From contig NW_026622841.1 of the NCBI RefSeq assembly GCF_023065955.2, forward strand, positions 21,325,501 to 21,389,500: DNA of 64,000 bases, written 5' to 3'. Made by a program: the position numbers and the translations under genes. Under the pieces are notes generated by a model, which searched no databases, was not told the DNA's origin, and saw nothing but the letters and a program-made list of their open reading frames with translations. This DNA comes from Ursus arctos (lineage: Eukaryota; Chordata; Mammalia; Carnivora; Ursidae). Positions 11,600 through 22,845 of the stretch are shown here, one piece after another (within the stretch, counting starts at the first letter, position 1; every line of letters begins with the position of its first letter).

Positions 11600-12499
11600 T
11601 TTCCCTTGCACTTAGGAAGCTTCTATTTTAGTGGGGTAGGCAGATGCTAAAGAAATAATGATAAAATTATAACCAGCAATCATTATGAAGGACACTTGAG
11701 GCATGGTCCTCTGAGAGCAGTTAGCAGTGAGCCCTAGGAAGAACAACAGATATTCCAGAAAAAGTGACATCAAAACATAACTCTGAGACGCCTGAGTGGC
11801 TCAGTCAGTTAAATGTCTGCCTTTGGCTCAGGTCATGATCCCAGGGTCCTGGGGATCGAGTCCTGCATCGGGCTCCCTGCTCGGCAAGGAGTCTGCTTCT
11901 CCCTCTCCTGCTGTCCCTCCCCACCCCTGCTCAGTCTCTCTCTCTCTCTCTCTTTCTCTTTCTTTAATAAATAAGTAAAATCTTAAAAACAACAACAACA
12001 ACAAAAACAAACAAACAAACAAAAAAACAACCCAGAACTCTGCAGAATGAATACGAATGAGCTTAACCAAGAGGAACTGAAGAAAGGATCTCCAGGAGAT
12101 GAGTCCATAATCCAAGTCTCAGTGTGGGAGGAAACAGCTTACTCAAGGAACTGAAAAAGATTATAATGACTAGAGCGTGGCATAGAAACTAGTAGGAATG
12201 AAGTTGGCTGTGGAGGAAGGAGAGGAAAATGGGGGGAAAGGATGGAAGGAGGAAGCCAGATCATGCAGGGCTTCTAGATCATTACAGAGTTTAGATCTGA
12301 TCCTAGAAACATAGGACATGATTGAACAACTTCACATATTTTTAAAAGACTGTTTTATCCTCTGTATATAAAATAGATTGTCATCTAATTAACAGATAAT
12401 TGTACGAGAAGCAGGCAAGGGATGATGGTGGCTTCTTTTTAGTTAGAGGCAGTAGACATAGAAAGAAAGAAGCACAACAAGAAATAAACAGTTGTAGAG
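11600..12499 (+). repeat. Ancient unnamed interspersed repeat, left part (copy A)
   Basis: Phrases such as CTTCTATTTTAGTGGGGTAG, GCCAGATCATGCAGGGCTTC and AAGGGATGATGGTGGCTTC follow the order of a common, very old mammalian repeat whose name I cannot recall. It is split by the SINE at 11786 and by the L1 at 12500, and resumes at 13894. A second copy lies at 37373-38120. Confidence 0.5.
11786..12033 (+). mobile_element. SINEC with (TC)n and A/C-rich tail
   Basis: GACGCCTGAGTGGCTCAGTC head, B box GGGATCGAGTCCTGC, (TC)n at 11936-11953 and an expanded AAC/AAAC tail. A minus-strand frame across it (11828-12115) is repeat-derived. Confidence 0.9.
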
Positions 12500-13893
12500 A
12501 GACAACTAACCTTTAGCGAAGTGGAAAAGGCAAAATTATGGAAAGAGGATAGTCTTTTCAACAAATGATGCTGGAACAACTGGGCAGCTACATAAAAAAT
12601 AAGGAATCCAGACACACCTTACACCTTTTATAAAAAACTACTCAGAATAGATCATATATCTAAATGTCAAGCAAAAAATTATAAAACTCCTGAAGGATAA
12701 CATAGGAGAACACATAAATGAGCTTGGATATGGTGGTGTCTTTTAAGACGACACCAGAAGTACGATCCATGAAAAAAAAAAAAAGAAAAAAAAGATAAAC
12801 TGGTTGTCATTAAAATTAAAAACTTCTGCTCTGTGAAAGCCACCGTCAAGAGAATGTGAAGACAGAACACAGACTGAGAGAAAATATTTGCAGAAGACAT
12901 AGCTGATAAAGCACTGTCATCCCAAATATAAACTCAACAATATGAAAATGGACAACTCAAAAAATGAGCAAAAGTGCTGAACAGACACTTCACAAAAGAA
13001 GATATGCAGATGGCAAATAAGCACATGAAAAGATGCCCCATGTCCTCTGTCATCAGGAAAATGCAAATTAAAACAAGATACCACTACATGCCTATTAACA
13101 TGCCAAAATCCAGAATACTGATGATGCCGAATACTAGTGAGGGTGTAGAGTGACAGGAACTCGCATTCACCGCTGGTGGAAATGCAAGATGGTACCGCTC
13201 GCTACTTTGGAAGACATTTTGGCAGTTCCTTATAAAACTAAACATACCTTTACCATACAATCTAGCAATCCCATTCCTTGGTATTTACCTAAATGAACTG
13301 AAACTTAAGTCCACACAAAGCATATGAATGTTTATAGCAGCTTTATTCATATTTGCTAAAACTTAGAAGCAAGCAAGATGTCCTTTGGTCAGTGAAGGGA
13401 TAAATGAACAGTGGTACATCCAGACAATGGAATATCATTCAGCATGAAAAAGAAATGAGCTTTAACCCATTAAAAGACATGGAGGAATGTTAAATGGATA
13501 TTATTAAGTAAAAGAAGACAATCTAAAAAGGCTACATACTATATGATTCCAACCATATGACTTTCCGAAAAAAGTAAAATTAAAAAGATAGTAAAAAAAC
13601 ATCAGTGGTTGCCAGTAGTTACACATGTCATTATATATTTGTCAAAACCAATAGAATGTACAACACCAAGAGTGAACCCTTAAGTAAACTATGGACTTTG
13701 AGGGATATTGATATGTCAGTGTAGTCTCATCAATTGTAATAAACGTACCACTCCAATGTGGAATGTCAGTAATGGGAGAGGCTGTGTATGTGTGGGGAAA
13801 TAGGATATTACAGGAACTCTCTGTACCTCCGATTCAATTTTGCTGTGAACTTCATAGTCCTCTAAAAAAGTAAGTCTATTTAAAAGGGGAAGA
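12500..13893 (+). mobile_element. Old L1 3' end: ORF2 C-terminus and 3' UTR
   Basis: Sense-strand L1M-type sequence. Landmarks in order: GTCTTTTCAACAAATGATGC, GACACTTCACAAAAGAAGAT, TGGTGGAAATGCAAGATGGT, TCTAGCAATCCCATTCCTTG, TTTATAGCAGCTTTATTCAT, CAATGGAATATCATTCAGCA, then 3' UTR ending CTCTAAAAAAGTAAGTCTAT. 5' truncated at the mid/late ORF2 and full of stops. Inserted into the ancient repeat copy A. Confidence 0.92.
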
Positions 13894-14110
13894 AATGTTT
13901 CTTAGAAAGACTAGACATGGCTTGCTATTGGATAAGAATATTTTAGGTAGATGAGAGAAGAAAAATTAAATTGCCCAGGTTTCTGTCTTGGACAACTCAA
14001 CGGATGGGGTGTCATTCACTGCAGTGGGGCTTACAGGAAGAGGCAAGAAAGAGGATAATGAGGCAAGAGAAATTGAAAAGAAATTCAGATTCCTGGTTTA
14101 AACTAATTCA
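13894..14110 (+). repeat. Ancient unnamed repeat, right part (copy A)
   Basis: Continues the repeat interrupted by the L1: GCCCAGGTTTCTGTCTTGGA, ACTCAACGGATGGGGTGTCA and a purine-rich end. Then poly-T at 14142-14156. Confidence 0.45.
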
Positions 14111-14289
14111 AGTCCTTTAGTCCTACCCCCTCCCCCAACTTTTTTTTTTTTTTTTCTTTTTAATTTGGAGTCTAGCCTGCATCTCCTAACATGTTTCATT
14201 GGAAAATGTCAGCCACTTATGGGCTAGGCATAGCTTGATTCTGATAGAAAAGTGCAAACAAAAACAGATGTCCTTGTACACATTAAGAA

Positions 14290-14425
14290 AAAGCGTGATG
14301 GCTTAGCGGGAAGAATGTGATTTTGAAGTCTAAAAGACCTGGGTTTCAAGCCTGCTTTGCATATTCATCAGCTGTGGGCTAAACTATTTAAACTGTGCCT
14401 CAGTCTCCTCCTAAGGGATATGGCA
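14290..14425 (+). mobile_element. MIR SINE remnant
   Basis: AAAGACCTGGGTTTCAAGCC (tRNA-derived B-box region) followed by the MIR core CATCAGCTGTGGGCTAAACT and CTGTGCCTCAGTCTCC. Confidence 0.75.
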
Positions 14426-14679
14426 TTCAGGGTGATTGGGTGGGACATAAATTATGTTGTTTTTTAGGTAAGTGTCACAAAGTGGGTCCTCACACCATAA
14501 AAGCAAGTGTTGGGATTATACACTGGGTGCTTCTCACATTGTAACATGAATTTGGCAGCTGTATAAAAATACAATTACGTGGGAGTGAAATCATGCTGAA
14601 TACATGCCCAGAAGCGGTGATTTCCTGAATTCTCCTGAAACTCAACCTATGACTGGGCACTTGATACCACAGCCTTTAT

Positions 14680-14889
14680 TTATTTATTTATTTGGTTAAG
14701 ATTATTTATTTATTTATTTATTTGACAGAGAGAGCAAGAGAGAGCACAGCAGGGAGAGCAGCAGAGGGAGAGGGAGAAGCAGGCTCCCTGCTGAGCAGGG
14801 AGCCAGATGCAGGGCTCCATCCCAGGACCCTGGGATAGTGACCTGAGCTGAAGGCAGACTTTTAACAGACTGAGCTGCCCAGGCACCCC
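14680..14889 (-). mobile_element. SINEC, older subfamily
   Basis: Reverse copy with duplicated TTTA tail blocks (14676-14695, 14702-14722), GCTCCCTGCTGAGCAGGGAG region and end GAGCTGCCCAGGCACCCC. Flank duplication only approximate (ATACCACAG/ATATCACACG). Confidence 0.88.
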
Positions 14890-16200
14890 TATATCACACG
14901 TTTTATTGAAGATACTCTACCCTCTTCTAGAAGGGAGCTTATGGTTTGCTCTTTTATGTAAGCCATGCCATGTAGTAGGTCCTCAGGACATTTCAAAGCC
15001 CCATTCCAAATGGTAACATACAGATTTCTCTTCTATTGCCTCCTCCTTGGTCTTTCCTTCCCCAAAAGTAGTTGTTTCAAAGATTTAACTGTAGACATTC
15101 TGAAGTATACAAAGGGTGCCTGTATTATTAAAGAATTAAATAATATAGACTGAGTACCTACTGAGTGCTAAATACGATAGAAGGGAAAACAATCAAACAA
15201 AGTAACACAACTGCCAAGAAGATTTAACAACAAACCACACAGAGATTTGAAAAAATGAAGTAAAGCTTTAGGGAAAAGGTCTTAAATCATCCACAAAATA
15301 ATACAAATGTGGAAATAAACAGAGCGGGGACTAAGAATTCTCCAGTCAATCGGGGTTTCCCCTGCAGAGATCTGGCATAGCAGACCTCCCGGGTAGCACG
15401 CTTTAGTCTAAACTGTTAAGGGCTGCGTAGTAGAGCTCTCTCTGCTTTCCGTAGGACAGGCAGAGTGGCCAGTATGACTGGGCGTCTTAGTGATGAAAAT
15501 CAGCAGCCCTGACCTGTGTTGACCATATTTGTAGTTTTTTTCCCCCATTGGTGACCCACCGCATGTAAGCCTTCTTTCTGCCTGTAATTTCTGAGGCACA
15601 GCAGCCAAGCGAAAAAGTATGAAAAGGTTACTCATTATAAACTGAAAAATGGATAAACTCATAATTTCTCAAACATGTGAAACACATGTCCCCCAGGTAA
15701 GACCTTGCACTCCAAATGTCAGGCCAGAGTGAATTCTTAAAGCCGAGTTATAAAGCTCCGAAAATGGAGTTTATAATGAAAATGTTGACAGGCTCTTGGA
15801 GCCATTGTAGTATAGAAAATTTAATATGTCACCTTGTTTTACAAGATTTTACTGGCATAGAAGAAAATTAAAACATTTAACATCTTTTACTTCACCAAAT
15901 TGCTTCCCTCCTCCAAAGTGTGGTGCCATTTGTAGCACTATTTCATTTATAAACATCCTTTTTATCGTCACGGGCCTCGCATGGGCATGCTCAGCTCTAC
16001 ACCCCATGTTTCCTTTCCCCAGCACTGACATGCTTACTGGGGCACCATTACCTTATAATTGCATTCACATTTTCTGAAGGTATGTTAGGTTGTAAGAGTG
16101 CTGGTGGAGAAAGGGATGGGATTATTTACATAGCCACACAGGCAACATAAATAATGCCGATCATTAAAATACTTTCTAAGAGTCTTTCAAAAGGCCTTTA
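14890..16200. other. Intronic sequence, nothing recognised
   Basis: Unique-looking intron. Short frames at 14965, 15408 and 15826 show no family resemblance. Confidence 0.4.
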
Positions 16201-16205
16201 AAAAA

Positions 16206-16249
<44 letters not shown>

Positions 16250-16281
16250 AACAAACAAACAAACAAACAAACAAACAAACA
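16201..16281. repeat. Compound (GAAA)n-(CAAA)n microsatellite
   Basis: Twelve GAAA units run directly into eight CAAA units; likely a decayed and expanded poly-A tail or slippage product. Confidence 0.95.
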
Positions 16282-16430
16282 GTTTTACTGCAGATATTTA
16301 TACAAATCCAGGGGAGAAAAAAGAAAGGACAGCCTAGCGTTGGAGAAAACAAATTTAAATCCTCTGGCAAAACAGGATGACTGCCTGCATTTTTGAACAC
16401 GAGGAGACAACAAACATCATAATGAGGGAT

Positions 16431-16553
16431 GGGGGCCCCTGGTTGCCTAGGTCCAGAGAGCATGTGACTCTAGATCTCGGGGTTGTGAGTTTGAGCCCCA
16501 CATTGAGCGCAGAGATTACTTAAATAAGTGAATAAACTTCAAAAAAAAAAAAA
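16431..16553 (+). mobile_element. Short SINEC without TC body
   Basis: GGGGGCCCCTGGTTGCCTAG, GATCTCGGGGTTGTGAGTTT, GAGCCCCACATTGAGCGCAG then AAATAAGTGAATAAACTTC and A-run. Same short form as at window start and at 63212. Confidence 0.88.
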
Positions 16554-16618
16554 GGGGGGGGGAATAATTTTCTAAGTCTGTTATAAATAATCAAGATTCG
16601 TATAAAAGCATGGCTATT

Positions 16619-16813
16619 GGGGCACCTGGGTAGCACAGTCATTAAGCGTCTGCCTTCGGCTCAGGGCGTGATCCCAGAGTTCCGGAATCGAGTCCCACAT
16701 AGGGCTCCTCCACTGGGAGCCTGCTTCTTCCTCTCCCACTCCCCTGCTGTGTTCCCTCTCTCACTGGCTGTCTCTCTGTCACATAAATAAATAAAATCTT
16801 TAAAAAAAACCAC
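16619..16813 (+). mobile_element. SINEC, GGCACAG subfamily
   Basis: GGGGCACCTGGGTAGCACAG head to AAATAAATAAAATC tail; duplication AAAGCATGGCTATT at 16605-16618 against AAAACATGGCTATT at 16814-16827. Confidence 0.94.
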
Positions 16814-16827
16814 AAAACATGGCTATT

Positions 16828-17485
16828 AACCCAAGTCAGATTACCAACATGAATCTCTTAACTCTAGCAATATTTTGATATCTGTAATGACAATTTAGTT
16901 TCACTATGTGTTAAATACCAACTGGGGTAACCTGCCAATTGGCAGGTCACATGCTTTCTCAGAAGAGAGAAGAGTCCCAACATTGGCTAGTCCTCAGAAA
17001 GCTCTTCAAAGCCATGGCAAACTTGACTGCAGACTGTGGATAAGTGAGAATTAAGAGGTGTTATGTTTCAATATCATGAAAGAATAAAGTCAAAACCTTG
17101 AATATTACCTAAGTACTTTGTCGTGCAGTCATTATTTCATTAACTCTGATTACTCAGGAAGATGTACTGATCCCACAGCATTGGTGCTAAGAGTTTTAAA
17201 GAGGCACACAGAACCTCACATGTTTGCACAGGGCCTGTGTGGATGGGGAAGGATAAGCCTCTGGATGGGAAACAGGCCAGACAGTTAGAGCATCAAGGGC
17301 ATACAGATATGTGTCCCCATAGAGGAGAAGGAGGCTTCCTCACAGAGCTTCTCTCTTCCCCTCTGCTGCAGGCTACTCAGGGAATTTTCAACAATACCCC
17401 AATTTTGTTGTTCATAAGCCCTCATTTACCGTGCCTTTACAAAGTCCCAGGCCCTCTGCTAAGCACTGCTTAGTTATCTTCACAG
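16828..17485. other. Intronic sequence, nothing recognised
   Basis: No gene or repeat family recognised. Confidence 0.4.
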
Positions 17486-17660
17486 CAGCCATATTATGGT
17501 AGGCCCGTTTTATAGACGGAAGACAAAGCCCAGAATATTTCCATAGGTGGCCAAGTTTACAGAACTAGTGAAGCACAGAGATAGGATCCAAAGACCTGGC
17601 CTGGCTGGCTCTGAAGCCCAATGCTCTTAACCACTGTGCTATGCCGTGCAACTAGCCAGG
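17485..17660 (-). mobile_element. MIR SINE remnant
   Basis: Reverse MIR order: GTTTTATAGACGGAAGACAA, TTACAGAACTAGTGAAGCAC, then GAAGCCCAATGCTCTTAACC ACTGTGCTATG. Confidence 0.7.
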
Positions 17661-18094
17661 TTCTAAAGAGTCTGTTCAGCCAGGGGAGTTACAGTATAAT
17701 ATCTGCCTCATCACTAAGCCAATGACACTAGAGCAGTTGAGGTATGTATGTGTATTATAAATATACAGTGGGGCATGTTCCATGCTCTGACAAGAAGACA
17801 CCCAGGTCACTGTGAGGTCACAGAAGATGGGGCCCCTCCGATCCCAAGGGGCTAGTTAATGATTCTTAAAGATGGGCTGCATGATCTTGTAAAAAAAAAA
17901 AAAAATGCAAGAGTTAACACAAGGGATGAAAAAGTAAGACATACAGAATAGTGTGCAAAGTCACGAGCACTAGCATATGCATGTTTAAGAAACTTCTATA
18001 AAAACTGAAGGAATGAGTGTGGATGGGGTTATACACAGGGCTAGAGAAGCAAGCGGGGGCCAGAATCTGGGTCTTTAGGACACTAGATAAAGTT

Positions 18095-18126
18095 CCCATA
18101 TGACCAAATGCCCATATGACCAAATG
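18095..18126. repeat. Perfect 16-bp tandem duplication
   Basis: CCCATATGACCAAATG occurs twice head to tail with no mismatch. Confidence 0.97.
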
Positions 18127-18169
18127 CCATTTTGACGGTATATATAAAGCTTAGGAAATTCTGGTTTCT

Positions 18170-18372
18170 TTTTTTTTTTTTTTTTTTTAATATTTTATTT
18201 ATTTATTTGGCAGAGAGACAGCCAGCAAGAGAGGAAACACAGGCAGGGGGAGTGGGAGAGGAAGAAGCAGGCTCCCAGCGGAGGAACCTGATGTGGGGCT
18301 TGATCCCAGGACTCTGGGATCACGCCCTGAGCGGAAGGCAGGCGCTTAACGACTGAGCCACCCAGGCGCCCC
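18170..18372 (-). mobile_element. SINEC, GGCGCTTAAC subfamily
   Basis: Reverse full-length copy ending GAGCCACCCAGGCGCCCC. Perfect 17-bp duplication AGGAAATTCTGGTTTCT at 18153-18169 and 18373-18389. Confidence 0.96.
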
Positions 18373-18512
18373 AGGAAATTCTGGTTTCTATATAAGGGTC
18401 ACTTCAACCCCAAGTCACGGAGTGACAACTACTAGAAGACAGAAGAGACACGTATCAGGAAAACCTTAGGACACAGGTGAGATATATTCTCCCAGGTTGC
18501 TGTACTTAGGAT

Positions 18513-18537
18513 TCTCTCTCTCTCTCTCTCTCTCTCT
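18513..18537. repeat. (CT)n microsatellite
   Basis: About twelve CT units followed by T-run. Confidence 0.93.
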
Positions 18538-18689
18538 TTTTTAAGTGAGGCAAATACCTGTAGCTGTTCACTGACAGTGTCATCACCACGCCTACTAGAG
18601 TAAGCAGATTTCAGTGATATTTAAAAGTTAAGGAGAAGCCGGCTCTGTTTGCTCAATGATAATAAAACAAACACTGACCTCTGATGTTT

Positions 18690-19300
18690 TAGGTCCAGGC
18701 TAACAAAATGAATCTACCAGTATCTGCTAAAATGCAGATACCCTTTGACTGAACGATTGCATTGCTAGGAGTAGATCTTAAGAGACTTGCAAAAGACAGG
18801 CACCACAGAGTATTCACTGAATCCACAAATATACATGAAGGCGTTATTAACAAAAGTGAAAATTAGAAACAAACCCATATCAATATATGGATGGAAACTA
18901 GAAAATCTTATGCAGGAATTAAAAAACGAGATTCATCTGTTAGAATAGAGAAAAGTTTAAAAATACATCCCTGTATTAAAAAAAAAGCTACAGAATATTT
19001 ACAGGATAATCAGATAATTTCACTTATGTTAAAAACAGACAACGAAGAGATTAAGGTGTGCATCTGTTGTGATGAGCACTGGGTGATGTATAGAATTGCT
19101 GAATCACTATATTGTATACCTGAAACTAACGTAATATTGTACGTTAACTACACTGGAATTAAAAAAAAAAAAAAAAAAAGGATAATAAGAAAGTAGATTC
19201 ACTGTTGCCAGGGCATGAAGGGAGGGATGAAGATGCCGCAAAGCTTGATGAATATACTAACAATGAGTGAATTACCTGCTTTCAGAGGTGAAATTTTACG
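18690..19300 (+). mobile_element. Old L1 3' remnant hosting a younger L1 tail
   Basis: Outer L1M-like sequence: CCTTTGACTGAACGATTGCA, GAGACTTGCAAAAGACAGGC and, after the nested insertion, AAGTAGATTCACTGTTGCCA and the typical late 3' part. Interrupted at 19011-19178. Confidence 0.65.
19011..19178 (+). mobile_element. Carnivore-type L1 3' end, severely 5' truncated
   Basis: Ends TTGTGATGAGCACTGGGTGA, ATCACTATATTGTATACCTG, AAACTAACGTAATATTGTAC plus an A-run, matching the 3' UTR of carnivore L1s as recalled. Short duplication AGGATAAT at 19003-19010 and 19179-19186. Confidence 0.8.
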
Positions 19301-20100
19301 GTATGTGAACTACTGCATAATAAAAACAAACAAACCCCAGATATATGCAGTGTGCATGTTATGGGGGTTGTGGGGTATTCAAAGCAGGCATTTACTTTAT
19401 CTACAACCACATTCTTCAAACACAGGCACCTCCAGGGCTGAGACTCAACTGGAAATAAGCTTAGAGAAATAGCCACAATGCTTGCTCACGGAGTGCCCTA
19501 TGCCCTATGGGACCCAAAGGATGCCCCTGGAACCAATGCTTGCATCAAAGAAATACTGATTTTTTATGTCATGTTCCAGCCTTTGGAGATGAAGTCTTCT
19601 TGCAAGAGGGGCCACAAAATCTAGGCCAATAAAACCAACCAGCACTGAAACATAGTGTTGAGACTATATATAGGCTTTATTAATCTTTAACACACTTTCT
19701 TAAATAGACTCCTAATTGGTGAAATCCTCCAAGTGAAATTTCAGCAAATGAAGTCTCATGAGCAGCCCCTTTTAAGGGTGGTAGAGCTTCAGGATTACAA
19801 TGATAATGATTTTTTTTTTTTTTTGTAAAATATAATTTTTAACAATGTGTATAATAGAATAACAAAAGTAGAGGGGCTATAAATCAAACAGTAGGTTTTA
19901 TGACTCCGGTGTTCATCAATGGATTTAAGACATAGAGGCTTAGATAGGAAGAGCCATCTAAATGGAAAGGTGTGTGAGTGTATGTGCAATTGTCTCTATG
20001 GTGTATATTTATGTCTAAATATCTCTGGACAACCTAGGTTGAAATATAGATAGTATAAACCTGTTTAAAGATCACCATGGAAAACATGCAAACAGTACAA
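19300..20100. other. Intronic sequence, nothing recognised
   Basis: Contains a poly-T run at 19810-19824. No gene or repeat family recognised. Confidence 0.4.
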
Positions 20101-21075
20101 TACAGGTTCTCCCTCTCTCACACACATATCCTCCACCAGCACCAATATTTAATGAACTATTTACATGCAATTCATCTGACCCCTGCTCACTAGAGTCTCA
20201 ATTAATCATACTACCCCAGGGGCTTCACTGCCTTAAGGAAATTAAAGTCCTTATTTTGGGTTCCTGAACCCAATTCCAATGTGTAGAGAAGGTTCTTTTG
20301 CAGCACCAACAATTCTCTGGACATCAACTGGCTGTTCTTATAATTCAACTCAATTCTGATGTCTATTCTACCTGCAGACAGATCAGATTCCACAGGTTAG
20401 GGATTCAGTCCTACTGTCCTCTCCTCACTCCCCACTTCAGAGGCTAGTTAGTCACAAGCCCAGGTTCTGACCCACTGGCTACAGCCTGGAGGTTCCAACC
20501 ACCTCCTCCTCAGGTTAGATCAATCTATTGGAGCAGCTCACAGAACTCAGAGAAATATTTTACCTACTAGATCACTGGCTTATCATAAAAGGGTGTAACT
20601 CAGGGACAGCCAGAAGGAAGAGATACAGGACAAAGTGTGGGGAAGGGTGTGGAGCTTTCATGCCCTTCCCAGGTGCCGTTGTCTCAGCACCTCTGCATGT
20701 TCACCAACAGGGAAACTCTTGGAACCTACTTTGGATTTTTATGGAGGCTTCAATCACTGACCTTTTTTTTTTTTTTCTTTCTTTGGAGGCTTCAATTACT
20801 GACCCTTAGCTACTGACTGGATGGACTTCCAGCCCCTCTTCCCTCCTAGGAGATCAAGGGGGTGGGACTGAAAGTTCAACCCTCTAATCACTTGGTTGTT
20901 TCTCCTGCTAACCAGGCCCCATTCAAGAGTGGGATCCCAAAGTCAACCTCATTAACATAGCAAAAGACCTTAACAGCTCTCAGGACTAAGGAAGTACCCA
21001 GGGTTTTAGGAGCTCAGTGCCAGAAACAGGATGAAGGCCATTTATATATTTCTTATTATCAATCACAGTATCACA
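20100..21075 (-). mobile_element. Long solitary LTR of an old ERV (family not named)
   Basis: On the reverse strand the order is GTGATACTGTGATTGATAAT, CTAAAACCCTGGGTACTTCC, AATGAGGTTGACTTTGGGAT, ACTTTCAGTCCCACCCCC, CATAAAAATCC, then GAACCTCCAGGCTGTAGC. It resembles a common ERV LTR with a TATA-like CATAAAA region and a TTATGATAAGCCAGTGATC poly-A zone. No flanking retroviral genes. A related fragment lies at 52870-53200. It contains a poly-T insertion at 20763-20784. Confidence 0.65.
20743..20804 (-). mobile_element. Poly(T)-only insertion flanked by 20-bp duplication
   Basis: GGAGGCTTCAATCACTGACC at 20743-20762 is repeated at 20785-20804 with one mismatch, and only a T-rich run (20763-20784) lies between. 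This is the structure of a retrotransposition that copied nothing but the poly-A tail, in minus orientation. Confidence 0.8.
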
Positions 21076-21376
21076 GCCTCAGAGCTCTATATGGTCCAGT
21101 TAAAGCAGGAACATCCATACCTGAGAGGCATTTAGAGACAAGCCCCAGTTTAGAACCTGAAATGAATTATGTGAACAAAAGCAGCTTCTCAGATGCTTTG
21201 AGAGGGTTTCCAACCTGCCTTTCAGTTGAAAACACTGAGCTCTGGGGCTAAGGCAATAGTTTTTGTCTTTTAATAGAAAGCCTCAAAAAAAAAAAAAAAA
21301 GCCTCTAAAGAATTTTCAGCTATAGCAGTGGGAGATTTATATATATTAATACTATATTACATTATTTATTATGTAA

Positions 21377-21378
21377 GT

Positions 21379-21420
<42 letters not shown>
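21377..21420. repeat. (TG)n microsatellite
   Basis: About 22 TG units with one TA interruption near the start. Confidence 0.96.
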
Positions 21421-21423
<3 letters not shown>

Positions 21424-22801
21424 CAGTGTATTGGGAAATGAGACGGCAGATTTGGGACCTACCCTGCTTACTTATTTGCTATCAAAAATATGCAATATTA
21501 TTGTTTTGTTGTTGTTTTATGCTAAATGCAGGATTCAAGGTCGAAGACAAGTTATTTGCCACATCAAAAATGCATGGTCCCTTCCTGTATCCCCCTGGCT
21601 CCCTACTCACTAGGAATCAACTCTTCTGATCTATTCTAATTCTCACAGCTACTAAATAATAGGCTTTTTAACAATCAAGAGAGTAATGGCCAATGGGTTA
21701 GACTGCTTATTGCAGAATCTGTATAGATGGTAAGTATAAAATTAGACCACTAAAAAACAATAATTTCCTAAAGGGAGATGAGTAACTGCTTTCACTAACA
21801 GTACTTTCATCTACATTCTAACAGAAAAAATTTAAAATGATTTAGGGACTACATACACTGAGATTTTCTATTTCTTTTACCTAACATAGTTTCTAGAACA
21901 TCCCCTAAGCTCCAAGATTTCCTTACTTTGTAGAAAAACTTTATGTCTCATATAAATACCTCAATTCAAAGGTCTTTATATAATATTACATTTAAATAAT
22001 AAATTTTACCACGGACATAAAAAATATAATAGGAAAAAAACCAGGACAAGTGATAGGTACATAAAAGTAAAAATGCTTTATTAAATTTATTATTAGTCAT
22101 AATTGCATCAGAGATTTACAGTGATGCCATCTGAGCTATCTATGTACTCTGATTTTAAGTCTTTGTTAGGTCTGACATTTATCAAAAAAAAAAAAAAATC
22201 AAGCTTTTGTATTCCAAAGGGGTCTTCTAGAATGCAAAACAGTTTTCTGTTACTATCACTGAGTTATTTTAAATATTACTCCTTCATTTTTATTATAGTA
22301 GCAGGAAAAATCACACTGCAGCTAGCTTAAGGTTTGAATTTAAAACAAAAAACAAAAAACAGTGCTCTTAAGATAATGATTTTTAGAATGAATAATTAGC
22401 TATTTCCATTGTCACATGAATTAGAATTCGTAACAAAGAAAAGGAAATGAAAGGTAGGACGATTTTTAAAATTTATTTTGTTGATGTTTCTACTATAAAA
22501 AGCCCTGTCAAGTTCTCTTTTGTAGTTTTTATAATGTAGAAGATGTCTTTCCACTGTGCATATTTTTCAGGAATATATTTCTATTTTAATTTTATTGCAG
22601 AGTTAATTGACTTAGGAAGGAGGCAACTAAAAACCTATTCTTTAAAATGCAATTATTTAAGTAGAGGGTGTGGGAGGATGCGGGTAAGGAGGCATTGGGC
22701 AATGTTGGTGATTATCCCAGTTTTATTTAGCAATAAAATTAAAAGAAAATTATAAGATTAGCACGCACACAATTACTTATAACACCACATTTCCTTCTTT
22801 C

Positions 22802-22845
<44 letters not shown>

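Noticed and set aside
20100..21075. Intact endogenous retrovirus
   Set aside because: Only LTR-like sequence; no gag, pol or env frames adjoin it.
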